From positions 248,001 through 312,000 of the forward strand of contig JANWWS010000013.1 in the NCBI GenBank assembly GCA_025055765.1: 64,000 bases of DNA. The letters are read 5' to 3'. Shown here piece after piece: positions 52,106-60,138 of this stretch; positions within the stretch are counted from its first letter, which is position 1; each line of letters starts with the position of its first letter. The position numbers and the translations under genes were made by a program. Under the pieces are notes generated by a model. It worked only from the letters and a program-made list of their open reading frames with translations. It did no database searches and was not told the DNA's origin. Origin of the DNA: Leptospiraceae bacterium. GTDB lineage: Bacteria; Spirochaetota; Leptospiria; Turneriellales; Turneriellaceae.

Positions 52106-53894
52106 TTTCCTTCCCTAGGGATGTCTTAATAGCCTGCAAAGCTTTTTTTACAAGAAGCAAATGTTCCCAGGCTGAGTCGCGCATAGACTTGTAAAATTCC
52201 CTTTTGCGCCAAATCTCGCCACTTTCTGTGATCTGCAAAATTGCCGATTGAGCACGCAAGGCAATAAGGTCATGAGCTTGTTTCAAGCGCTTTAATAAAG
52301 CCTCATCCTGAGCCTTCATTAAGGGATTTTCCCCGCGCTCAAGAATTTCCCATTGCCTATTATAAAAATCGAGCAATTCTCTTATTTCTCTCTTTAGTTT
52401 TTCCAAAAACTCAATACCTTGTTCCAAAAAACTTTGCCTTTGTGGGGGATATGTTGGCGGATTTACTTTTTTTTCTTCATGGAAAATCTCAGCAAGACTC
52501 ATATGCTGAAAGCCATCAAGGAAAGCACCCTCTAAAGTGGCATTGTATAGCTCAAGCGTATTCTCCGTCTTTAACCACCTGGCCTGTTGTTCAAACCATT
52601 CATGGAACACCCGTAACTTAGCATTTGTGGCAAGCTTCTTTCCTTTAATAGAGCGAACATAAATAGCAGGAAGGGCTTTCATTTGCTTAAAGTTATGTAA
52701 TTCCATATTTGTGAAACGGTTTGTTTGTGTGTACACCATTTCTTCAAGGACAGAGCCCTTCACATGGGCTCTCCCCCCCGTAAAAGAGAGATCTTGCCCA
52801 ACTAAAATTACCCTCTTTTGGGCCATTTGCAAAGCAGCAGCAAAGGCATTCGTAGATATAGAACCTCCATGCTCCATAGCACCCCGGTTGCCCGTAAGTG
52901 CACGCAACATAGCATCTGCGGCAAAGGGATTGTCCCAAGCAATTACAAGAGCTTTATTTTTGTACAAAAAATGGACCAGGTGATAATTTAGCACAGGATC
53001 CATACACCATAGACTTTGGCTAACCCCATGGTGAAATCCATAATAGCGATTAATAGGTTGGGGATCACTGGCAAAAACCACATCAGGATAAATACCGGCT
53101 TTAACAAGTGGTATAAAAGCAGTATCCGCACAAAAAAGCCAAAAGTATTTGCGCCACGTTCTTATTTCACCTATGGAGTCAGTTAAAGAAGGACCTGCCC
53201 CACAGATAACGATATTGTCAGTGCGATTCATAGCAATAAACTCGCTATATCTTGCACACGATAGCAACATGGGTATATTGAGAAAAATATTGCGATTCCA
53301 AAGATTTTGAAACTTCACAATAGTGGCTTGGTTGATGGCTCGCTTTTCTAGAAGTTTCTGCAGCCGTTGAGAAAGCACCCCATAAAGTTCGGGATAGGCT
53401 ATATGAGAAGGGCGATGGTAAAAAATTTTAATGTCGGCAACATTTTTCCCTTGGAAAAAAGGCAAGATAGCCTCAAGATTATCCTTTTCTACTTCTTTGC
53501 TATGTAAGGAAAGATTAATGGCTTTTATAACCTCTGGTTCCAAAAAGCTAAGTAAGTAAAAGAGGATTTCCCTATCTGGCTCAAGAAGAAGACATGACAA
53601 AACCTTCTTTTGAGGAAAAAGGGAGAGCAAGTAGCCCAAACCCGCGCCCACACATACGACATGGGCTCTTCCCTCAACAAGAGCAAGGGCTTCCAGCTGG
53701 CGTCTTGCTTCCTGCCAGGGATCTCTCCGGCTATGATAAAAGATTCCGTTTTTTGAGATAGTACCGGTTTTTTTTATCTCAAAAAGTTTTTTTCTCCAAC
53801 TCTCTGGGGGATGTTCAAGTGCCTCGAGAAGCTCTGCATCGAGAAGCTCCTTAGCTTTCAAATAATCTATGTTTTGCCGCAAGTGCTCAGCCAT
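52083..53894 (-). CDS. DUF115 / Maf-like glycosyltransferase-related protein
   Basis: A 603-residue protein of the DUF115 (6-hydroxymethylpterin-diphosphokinase MptE-like) family. The N-terminal half has a Rossmann-like strand VVCVGAGLGYLLSLFP; the central DUF115 core reads IVICGAGPSLTDSI, FASDPQPINRYYG and VILVGQDLSFTGG. The C-terminal third is helical. In flagellated bacteria such proteins (Maf) modify flagellin with nonulosonic acids and DUF115 genes are frequent in spirochaetes. No flagellin gene is near, so the substrate is uncertain. It begins the DUF115-galK-rdgB-IMPase run. Confidence 0.8.
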   Translation of the reverse strand: MAEHLRQNIDYLKAKELLDAELLEALEHPPESWRKKLFEIKKTGTISKNGIFYHSRRDPWQEARRQLEALALVEGRAHVVCVGAGLGYLLSLFPQKKVLSCLLLEPDREILFYLLSFLEPEVIKAINLSLHSKEVEKDNLEAILPFFQGKNVADIKIFYHRPSHIAYPELYGVLSQRLQKLLEKRAINQATIVKFQNLWNRNIFLNIPMLLSCARYSEFIAMNRTDNIVICGAGPSLTDSIGEIRTWRKYFWLFCADTAFIPLVKAGIYPDVVFASDPQPINRYYGFHHGVSQSLWCMDPVLNYHLVHFLYKNKALVIAWDNPFAADAMLRALTGNRGAMEHGGSISTNAFAAALQMAQKRVILVGQDLSFTGGRAHVKGSVLEEMVYTQTNRFTNMELHNFKQMKALPAIYVRSIKGKKLATNAKLRVFHEWFEQQARWLKTENTLELYNATLEGAFLDGFQHMSLAEIFHEEKKVNPPTYPPQRQSFLEQGIEFLEKLKREIRELLDFYNRQWEILERGENPLMKAQDEALLKRLKQAHDLIALRAQSAILQITESGEIWRKREFYKSMRDSAWEHLLLVKKALQAIKTSLGKENARSCLK

Positions 53895-53949
53895 ATTCCA
53901 CTTGGGTATCTTTTCTACCAGTAAAGAATTACATGTGTCAACAAATTAT

Positions 53950-53976
53950 GAGACTTAAAATAATAGTCTCTATACT
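53950..53976 (+). promoter_or_regulatory. Promoter with overlapping inverted repeat before the 54032 lipoprotein
   Basis: TATACT (53971-53976) is a good -10 box. GAGACT-N9-AGTCTC (53950-53970) is an inverted repeat covering the spacer and -35 region, as expected for a repressor site. The leader would be about 49 bases and ends with an AGAGG ribosome site, unlike the leaderless promoters elsewhere. Confidence 0.45.
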
Positions 53977-54031
53977 GAATTTTCTTTACAGCTGAGCCCA
54001 TCGCTTAATTTGGGAGAAATAAGAGGTCTTT

Positions 54032-54733
54032 ATGAAAAAAGTCTTACTGCTGGTACTCTGTCTGTTAGCCCTCATGTGCCAAAGTGATACCTCACCGTGG
54101 ATATGGAAAATTGAGGGTAAGCCAACCACGCTGAAACAGTTTGAAGCAGCCTATGAGGGGTATCTCACCCTTATGAGAGAGCAGTTTCAAATGATGACGG
54201 GGCGCAGTGTTCCCCATGAGGAGTTTATTGATTACATTGCCAATCCAGAGAAATTAGGCAATCCTCAGCTACAACAGCTTTTTCGAGGCCTGCAAAAGAA
54301 AAACTTCGCTGACCAATACAAAATTATGCTTATACTCAACCAGGAAGCTGCCAGATCGGGGTTTCTCAAACGAGAAGATATCCGGGCCCGCATCGACTAC
54401 ATGCAAAAATATTTTGTGGCTAACATGTTTCTCATGGAAAAGGTAAAGCCTGCAGATATTCAAATAGATGAAAATGAAGCTGTGCAAAGATGGGAAAAAG
54501 TAAGAGCCCAGGATCCGCGTTACCGCACTATTCCATACGAACAAGGACTAGAGCTTGCCAAACAAGACCTACAGGGGCAAAAGCTTAAACTAAAGCAAGA
54601 AGAAATTATCTCCCAAATTCGCGAGCAGTACAAAGTAGAGCCTAATGAAAACTTTAGCCTAGCCGAGTATTTAAAAGGCGAAAAAAAGGAAGAGCCAGGC
54701 CAAGAAAAAAAACCAACAGAAGAAAAGAAATAG
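54032..54733 (+). CDS. SurA-like periplasmic lipoprotein
   Basis: A 233-residue lipoprotein: signal peptide ending LALMC (Cys16). WIWKIEGKPTTLKQFEAAY, then a helical domain containing an ADQYKIMLILNQEAARSGF-like segment, matches the N-terminal chaperone domain of SurA/PrsA (SurA_N_3). No PpiC isomerase domain follows. The C-terminus is Lys/Glu-rich low complexity. It probably assists outer-membrane protein folding. I have a recollection of a similar Leptospira lipoprotein (LipL31-like) but cannot confirm it. Its stop is two bases from the convergent TPR gene. Confidence 0.75.
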   Translation: MKKVLLLVLCLLALMCQSDTSPWIWKIEGKPTTLKQFEAAYEGYLTLMREQFQMMTGRSVPHEEFIDYIANPEKLGNPQLQQLFRGLQKKNFADQYKIMLILNQEAARSGFLKREDIRARIDYMQKYFVANMFLMEKVKPADIQIDENEAVQRWEKVRAQDPRYRTIPYEQGLELAKQDLQGQKLKLKQEEIISQIREQYKVEPNENFSLAEYLKGEKKEEPGQEKKPTEEKK

Positions 54734-54735
54734 GC

Positions 54736-55704
54736 CTAGAGTGGGTGGTGGCGGGAATAAATCTCCCATAATTCAGGGCTTAGGGAAATCATTTCTTTGC
54801 GCCACTCGTCAAACTCATCAAAGTTATGGTTTGCATGGCTTATACCAATAAGCCAAGAAAGGTAATGGGCTAATCGCGGAAAGATCTCATCCTTGACCTC
54901 TGGGTTTTGGTTATATTCCTTAAAAAGTCTGTCATATTCTTTTGCTATTTTTGCAATTTCAGAGTTCGGAAGAGATAAAGTAGTGGGATATAGGTTATAA
55001 AGCTCCGCAAAGAGAGCAAAATAGCGGTCTTGCAAGATTCTACTGTCATAGCCTTTTTCTGAGACCTTCCGGTACAAATCTCGCAATACTCCCCCAGGAA
55101 GAAAATCAGGATATTGCGAAATAACCTCAGGTCGATATAGCATGGCCTCCCTAAAGTAGCGATAGGCATCTTCGTCTTGACCTAAGCGGTGCTTGGCATA
55201 AGCTAAGAGGTAAAGAGTAAGGGGTGACTTTGGGTTCAGCTGATAGAGAAATATAAGTACCTCTTCCGCCGCTCGGATATTTTCGATTTCTAAAAGGGAT
55301 AAGGCCAATTGTACAATTTCATCCGTGTTTAGGTTATAGGCCTTCTGTCCCCTGAAATCTTTGGCAAAACCATCAGCAATTTGGGAGTGGCAAAAGACAC
55401 GCGCTGCCTGGTAGAGAGATGGCACGAGCCTCTCACCACTCTCATGAAGATATTTCTCTAAATCACCTAACAGTCCCAAAAAATAGCGCGCTTTTTCTGC
55501 ACCTGAAGGATAAAAGGCAAGCCTTTCTTGACGATTTAAGAAAAACCTAGATATGATATAGGCAAAACGCGCAACCTCTCTTTCTTCCTTTTGTTCTCCT
55601 TCTAGAGGTATCTGGTGCAACCATTCCTCAGCAAGTTGCACCGCTCGAGAAAAGTTACCAGAGACAAGGGCCTTTGCGACTTCTTCTTCGTTACCATAGC
55701 CCAT
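54736..55704 (-). CDS. TPR-like helical-repeat protein
   Basis: A 322-residue soluble, all-helical protein. Residues about 135-190 read as tetratricopeptide repeats (AEEVLIFLYQLNPKSPLTLYLLAYAKHRLGQDEDAYRYFREA in outline: A-E-L-P-L-A-LG-A-Y motifs). No signal peptide. Such repeats mediate protein-protein contacts; the partner is unknown. ATG 55704 is used because the frame upstream enters tRNA-Tyr, whose 3' end is only ten bases away, so gene and tRNAs probably share a transcript. Confidence 0.72.
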   Translation of the reverse strand: MGYGNEEEVAKALVSGNFSRAVQLAEEWLHQIPLEGEQKEEREVARFAYIISRFFLNRQERLAFYPSGAEKARYFLGLLGDLEKYLHESGERLVPSLYQAARVFCHSQIADGFAKDFRGQKAYNLNTDEIVQLALSLLEIENIRAAEEVLIFLYQLNPKSPLTLYLLAYAKHRLGQDEDAYRYFREAMLYRPEVISQYPDFLPGGVLRDLYRKVSEKGYDSRILQDRYFALFAELYNLYPTTLSLPNSEIAKIAKEYDRLFKEYNQNPEVKDEIFPRLAHYLSWLIGISHANHNFDEFDEWRKEMISLSPELWEIYSRHHPL

Positions 55705-55713
55705 GCGGCTTTT

Positions 55714-55796
55714 TGGGCAGGGATGGATTCGAACCACCGAACTCTTACGAGAGCAGATTTACAGTCTGCCGCCTTTAACCACTCGGCCACCTGCCC
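55714..55796 (-). tRNA. tRNA-Tyr (GTA)
   Basis: A class II tRNA of 83 bases. The acceptor GGGCAGG pairs with CCTGCCC; the anticodon loop CTGTAAATC gives GTA; a long variable arm (TCTCGTAAGAG-type) and the T loop GGTTCGAATCC are present. The 3' CCA is not encoded, so tRNA nucleotidyltransferase is needed. It lies five bases downstream of tRNA-Thr. Confidence 0.96.
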
Positions 55797-55801
55797 CTAT
55801 T

Positions 55802-55874
55802 AGCTGCCTGCCAGAATCGAACTGGCAACCTACTGCTTACAAGGCAGTTGCTCTACCGATTGAGCTAAGGCAGC
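55802..55874 (-). tRNA. tRNA-Thr (TGT)
   Basis: A 73-base tRNA. The acceptor GCTGCCT pairs with AGGCAGC, the D arm is GCTC-GAGC, the anticodon stem ACTGC-GCAGT holds loop CTTGTAA with anticodon TGT, and the T arm contains GTTCGATTC. No encoded CCA. An extended -10 (TGCTATACC, minus strand, plus coordinates 55889-55897) just upstream may drive the tRNA pair. The matching synthetase, ThrS, is at the window's end. Confidence 0.96.
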
Positions 55875-55907
55875 GCTTGGTGCCTTTGGGTATAGCAAGA
55901 CAAACCG

Positions 55908-56801
55908 TCAAGCACTTTGCATGAGCCGCTCAATCCGTTTTTCAAGTGGAGGATGGGTTGAAAAAAGAGCCAAGATACCCTCTTTATTGGAGATTTTCAT
56001 GCTAGCAAAGCTTGGTGCGTGGTTATCTACTTGCTCCACATAGTCCTTCAGCCGTCTTAAGGCGGCAATCATCTTCCCTTTACCTGCAAGACGTGCACCA
56101 CCCGCATCTGCTCGGTATTCTCGGTAGCGAGAAAACCAAGCTACGACGAGCGAACCCAAAATAGTGAACAGGATATCGAATACAAACACAAGTATTCCAT
56201 GTAAAACATATGGAAATCCAGATTCTTCTTCATCAGAGCGCGTGGCCATGCTTATGACATAGGCAAGTACACGGGAGAGAAACATAACAAACGCATTAAT
56301 GATCCCCTGTAAAAGGGTCATTGTCACCATGTCACCATTGGCAATATGAGCCACCTCATGACCTAATACTCCTTCTACCTCATCACGGTTCATGTGATGC
56401 AATAGGCCTGTAGAGACAGCCACAAGAGAGTTATTCCGTGACGGACCTGTCGCAAATGCATTAACCTCGGGTGAGTCATAAATGCCTACCTCAGGCATTT
56501 TTGAAAGACCAGCCTGGCGTGCTAGGCGGTACACCATGTCGACGAGTTCTGCCTCAGCCCCTACCGCACGACGCGGATCGATAACCTCCACACCCATGGC
56601 CATTTTCGCCATCCATTTCGACAAAAATAGGGAAATAAAAGATCCTCCCATCCCCCAAATCAAGCAAAAGAGAAGTAGGGCTTCTACGTTTATTCCTGAG
56701 GCTTGGAGATATTGATGAACCCCTAGTATATTTAACACTAGGGATATCGTGGCTATTACCATAAGATTTGTCAGCATAAATAGGAACACACGCTTTACCA
56801 T
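55908..56801 (-). CDS. htpX: Membrane zinc metalloprotease HtpX
   Basis: A 297-residue M48 peptidase of the inner membrane that degrades misfolded membrane proteins. Two N-terminal helices, the zinc motif HEVAH (about 147-151), two more helices, and the third ligand Glu in YREYRADAGGA are all seen; STHPPLEKRI is the usual C-terminal end. A good promoter precedes it. The tRNA pair and a TPR gene follow on the same strand. Confidence 0.94.
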   Translation of the reverse strand: MVKRVFLFMLTNLMVIATISLVLNILGVHQYLQASGINVEALLLFCLIWGMGGSFISLFLSKWMAKMAMGVEVIDPRRAVGAEAELVDMVYRLARQAGLSKMPEVGIYDSPEVNAFATGPSRNNSLVAVSTGLLHHMNRDEVEGVLGHEVAHIANGDMVTMTLLQGIINAFVMFLSRVLAYVISMATRSDEEESGFPYVLHGILVFVFDILFTILGSLVVAWFSRYREYRADAGGARLAGKGKMIAALRRLKDYVEQVDNHAPSFASMKISNKEGILALFSTHPPLEKRIERLMQSA

Positions 56802-56818
56802 GGCCTACTTCCTCTTCA

Positions 56819-56847
56819 AGCTTAGAGTTTTTTGCTCTAGTTGTCAA
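56819..56847 (-). promoter_or_regulatory. Sigma-70-type promoter of htpX
   Basis: On the minus strand TTGACA (56847-56842), a 17-base spacer and TAAGCT (56824-56819) precede htpX, and GAAGAGGAAG before the ATG acts as ribosome site. The expected leader is about 10 bases. Confidence 0.6.
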
Positions 56848-56881
56848 GTTACAAGAAGCTCTAATCGCTGGCAAGAATTTT

Positions 56882-57477
56882 TTATTGTCCATAACGTAGC
56901 AGGATCTCATAAAGTTTTTCCTTGCGGAAAGGTTTTGGCAAGATGTCTACAAAAAACTCTCCACGTTGTATTTTGCTTCTGCCTTTCGGTTTCCTCAAGG
57001 AGCTGGGGAGTTACACCTGGGATGTGTTCCACTCAATACGTGCGTATATTGTCTTTGTCTCAGCAGGCTGGATAAAGAAAGTATAATAGTAGCCATTACA
57101 TCCATCTTTTTGTTCACGGAAAGGAATACAAGCCCCTGATTTCGTTTTCCGAAAAGTGCTCTCCTCAAAAAAAGACAAATAGTAAATTCGGTTGTTGTTT
57201 TGCCGCAAAAGCCATCTCCCGTCATTCTTCGTTGAATTCTTGACGACGAGCCTCAACCACACCACATCATCGAGAAAACCCAGTTTCAAACCACCTTCGG
57301 GTATTGGGTTCCATAGTAGGTCTTTTTTGAGTTGCGTGGGATCCTGCCACTTTCTCTCCCCTTCATCTTTTGTGACTTAGTAAAACCCTTGAAGACCTTC
57401 AAGAATGCGATCGTGAAGGGGGAATTCATAGGACCAAAGCGCAGCGCGAAGCGATAAAAACTAGATGCATTTCCCAT
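56882..57477 (-). pseudogene. Remnant of a 7TM-DISM hybrid sensor kinase with receiver domain
   Basis: No intact gene fills this 750-base gap, but two recognisable pieces lie in order on the minus strand. Frame 57376-57011 encodes KWQDPTQ, then LGFLDDVVWLRLVVKNS and ETKTIYARIEW, the pattern of the 7TMR-DISMED2 extracellular sensor domain. It has no start codon at its head and an in-frame TAA at 57379-57377. Further on, a frame ending at the TAA 56884-56882 encodes FVDILPKPFRKEKLYEILL, the last strand and helix of a receiver domain with its KPF lysine. The membrane, kinase and most receiver parts between are missing. I infer an internal deletion plus frameshifts in a hybrid kinase gene. Confidence 0.6.
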
Positions 57478-57553
57478 AGGCGTATGCTTTTGTTTGTGCT
57501 GTCAAGGAAAACTAAAAGTATTTGCAGGCTGGGCTCTTTTTTTAAAAAATTCC

Positions 57554-58669
57554 ATGCTTTATTCCTTCCTTTACCCCCTACGGGAAATCGAAGCCCTATC
57601 TTTTTTAAGGGTCCTTAGCTCCGTTAATGTGCGCCTAACAGGAGCCTTTCTCACATCGCTATTTTTAACCTGGTTTCTCGGACCCAAATTCATCGATTTT
57701 CTAAAAAAATTGCGTTTTGGGGAAAATATCCGCCATGATGGCCCCCAAAGTCACCATCAAAAGGCAGGAACACCCACTATGGGTGGTCTTCTCTTTATTA
57801 CCACAAGCAGCTTTGCGGTCTTACTTTGGGGATATCTTTCTAATACCTATTTACTTGCCGTCTGGTTTGGGACACTACTCCTATCTCTTCTGGGTTTTTG
57901 GGATGACTACTTAAAGACCGTCCTAAAGAAGAAAAAAGGAATACCACCCTTAAGAAAACTAATGTTTCAAGTCTCTATTGCCTTACTTTTTTCTTTGGCT
58001 ATTTATCTTCGGCCTTATGTACCTACCGAGCGTCCTACCCAGTTCATGGATCTCTTTTTACCTTTCAAAATTAATCCTGTATTCTCGCTGGGACTTTTCG
58101 CTATTTTATTTTGGATCTTGGTTATCGTGGGTTCTTCCAATGCTGTTAACCTAACCGATGGGCTTGATGGTTTAGCTGTCGGCATTTCTGCCGTTGTCAT
58201 AGCTGCACTCATGGTCTTTGCTTATGTTAGTGGTCTCAAAGAAATAGCGCATTTTATTCGTGTACCCTATATTCCCGAAGCTAATGAACTCACCGTTTTT
58301 TTAGGAGCCCTTTTGGGGGGTTGTATTGGCTTTCTCTGGTACAACTCCCACCCCGCAGAGGTCTTTATGGGAGATACGGGCTCTCTTGCTTTAGGAGGAG
58401 CCATCGGTATGACAGCAGTGGCTATCCGCCGGGAACTTATGCTTTTAATCTTAGGTGGTATTTTTGTTGTGGAGGCGTTAAGCGTGATGCTCCAGGTTTT
58501 CAGTTACAAACTTCGGGGGGGGAAAAGGATTTTTAAAATGGCCCCCCTCCACCATCATTTTGAGCTTTCTGGATGGCATGAAAACAAAGTAGTCATCCGC
58601 TTTTGGATTATTGGCACTTTACTAGCTGTTCTTTCTCTTTTATCTCTTACTCCTCTTAAGGTTTTGTAG
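57554..58669 (+). CDS. mraY: Phospho-N-acetylmuramoyl-pentapeptide transferase
   Basis: MraY makes lipid I by joining UDP-MurNAc-pentapeptide to undecaprenyl phosphate in the inner membrane. GTPTMGGLLF, the WDDYLK loop with the Mg-binding Asp pair, NAVNLTDGLDGL, GDTGSLALGG and MAPLHHHFEL are all typical. About ten helices, 371 residues. The frame opens at 57494; ATG 57554 gives the family start MLYSFLYPL. It stands outside any mur/fts cluster here. No ribosome site: a T-tract and A-tract followed by TTCC precede the ATG, as at lepA. Confidence 0.95.
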   Translation: MLYSFLYPLREIEALSFLRVLSSVNVRLTGAFLTSLFLTWFLGPKFIDFLKKLRFGENIRHDGPQSHHQKAGTPTMGGLLFITTSSFAVLLWGYLSNTYLLAVWFGTLLLSLLGFWDDYLKTVLKKKKGIPPLRKLMFQVSIALLFSLAIYLRPYVPTERPTQFMDLFLPFKINPVFSLGLFAILFWILVIVGSSNAVNLTDGLDGLAVGISAVVIAALMVFAYVSGLKEIAHFIRVPYIPEANELTVFLGALLGGCIGFLWYNSHPAEVFMGDTGSLALGGAIGMTAVAIRRELMLLILGGIFVVEALSVMLQVFSYKLRGGKRIFKMAPLHHHFELSGWHENKVVIRFWIIGTLLAVLSLLSLTPLKVL

Positions 58670-59987
58670 AATCCTCAAGGGCATAGATTCGAATACGATC
58701 GTCTAAGAAATCACTAGAAACGAGCACTTTACCTGAGGGAGAAAGCGCCAGGCCCGTGGGTTGCTCTCCACCCTCCCATTCGGCAAGGAATTTTAATTCA
58801 GGCAGCTCAAAGATTTGGAGACGACCAAATTCAAATCCTGATCTTAGATAACTCTCGGGATGATTAGGTCCCCGACAGGACACAAAGAGCCAATGGCGCT
58901 CCTTGTGTAATACGATAGTGTTTGGTTTGCTGCAGGTTTTGGCTTTGCGCACAAGCTTCTGGCCCTTGTACTCCCAGATATACCCAGCCGCCATGTCGGA
59001 TATATAATAGGAATTATCAGAGTAGGCCACAATGTGGCGCATAGCACCCAACCCAAGATAGCGCTTATGCCACTTAAATGTGCTAAGTTCGAGAATCCCC
59101 AAACCACCTTCGTTATCGGTATCTGTCTTTTGCCCAAATAAAGCTACCGCTAACTCCTGGCCATCGAGAGAAAGTGCAAGTCCCCTGGGCACACCCCCAG
59201 TTGGTACACGTCTAATTTCTAACCGCCTCTCTAAATCAATAACCGAGATATCTTTGCTTAGCCAATTGGATGCATAAAGATAATGGCGATAGGGGTCATA
59301 ATGCAGAACCTTAGTCCATTTGCCTCCGGTGGCTATCCGTTCAAGGTATTGGAAATCGCTTAGAGAAAAAACATGCACCGATGCTGTCGTCATTTGACTC
59401 ACATAGAATTCGCCCCTTTGGGCGAGAATAAGAGATTCAACGAAGCCTTTTTGATTCGCCACTTTATCTGGCAAGAGGAGGGGCCATCTTAAAGCCGTTC
59501 GTATATCCACGATATGGATTTCCTTATCCTCAAGGCAAACAACAAGCACCTTACTTTCATCTAAAAAGTTCACACTCTTTGGTTTATGGCAGACAGTAAA
59601 AGCTCCTACAAATCTTATTGGCACCCGCTCGGGTAAGAGTTGCCAATAGAGCGGCTCCCCCCGTGCCAAAATCCGGTAATCCCTTTCCTCTAGCTCATGG
59701 ACAATGCTTTTATACCCTACTTTTTCTACCCGCACCCGCCATCGCTCCTGACCCTCAAGGGATAGGCGCATGAGGCTGCGACTCTTTTCGAATTTTTCTA
59801 TTTTGGGCCGGATTTTCCTTTCGTTAAGATATACCGTTACCTCATCAAAGGGTTGTACATAAAAGACAAGTTCTTGAACAGCTAATGGTTTTTTCTGCCA
59901 CAAGCGGATTTCGCACCTAACTAGAATAAAAAGCAAAAAGACGCTGAAATAACCGGTAACGACTCTTATTTTTGAAAAAGATGACAT
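58656..59987 (-). CDS. YVTN-type beta-propeller lipoprotein
   Basis: A 443-residue protein starting with a signal peptide ending FILVRC (lipid Cys near residue 25). Residues about 40-115 form a small PEGA-like strand domain (VYLNERKIRPKIE, WRVRVEKVGYKSI). The rest is a propeller of 40-residue YVTN-type blades: LYASNWLSKDISVIDLERR, GLALSLDGQELAVA, TGLALSPSGKVLVSSD. It is likely exported and involved in binding; function unknown. The start is set by the promoter, whose TATAAT ends six bases before the ATG. The frame to 60008 would run through that promoter. Confidence 0.8.
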   Translation of the reverse strand: MSSFSKIRVVTGYFSVFLLFILVRCEIRLWQKKPLAVQELVFYVQPFDEVTVYLNERKIRPKIEKFEKSRSLMRLSLEGQERWRVRVEKVGYKSIVHELEERDYRILARGEPLYWQLLPERVPIRFVGAFTVCHKPKSVNFLDESKVLVVCLEDKEIHIVDIRTALRWPLLLPDKVANQKGFVESLILAQRGEFYVSQMTTASVHVFSLSDFQYLERIATGGKWTKVLHYDPYRHYLYASNWLSKDISVIDLERRLEIRRVPTGGVPRGLALSLDGQELAVALFGQKTDTDNEGGLGILELSTFKWHKRYLGLGAMRHIVAYSDNSYYISDMAAGYIWEYKGQKLVRKAKTCSKPNTIVLHKERHWLFVSCRGPNHPESYLRSGFEFGRLQIFELPELKFLAEWEGGEQPTGLALSPSGKVLVSSDFLDDRIRIYALEDSTKP

Positions 59988-59993
59988 AGCGGC

Positions 59994-60021
59994 ATTATAC
60001 GGCTGCATAGGAAAAGGTCAG
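59994..60021 (-). promoter_or_regulatory. Promoter giving a leaderless propeller-lipoprotein mRNA
   Basis: On the minus strand CTGACC (60021-60016), a 16-base spacer and a perfect TATAAT (59999-59994) lie six bases before ATG 59987. The transcript would start at the ATG. There is no ribosome site. Confidence 0.6.
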
Positions 60022-60079
60022 GGCTCATATAAAATATACATTTTGCTTATTTTCTATCCACAAGCTGCCTCCTTGGGAC

Positions 60080-60095
60080 TGGCATTTTCTTTGCA
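60080..60095 (+). promoter_or_regulatory. Sigma-54 promoter of amtB-glnK
   Basis: TGGCA-N6-TTGCA (60080-60095) matches the -24/-12 consensus with the exact GG-to-GC spacing of 12. Transcription would start near 60106, giving a 33-base leader with AAGGAG seven bases before ATG 60139. This predicts control by RpoN and an enhancer-binding protein, as is usual for amtB. Confidence 0.8.
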
Positions 60096-60138
60096 GTAAC
60101 GTTCTGGGATGAAACCCAAATGCGATAAGGAGTGTGCT

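Noticed and set aside
56995-57289. Two short minus-strand frames (76 and 92 residues) as independent genes
   Set aside because: The 92-residue frame is only the inner part of a DISMED2-like domain that begins further upstream without a start codon; the 76-residue one is a shifted frame over it. They are better read as a gene remnant.
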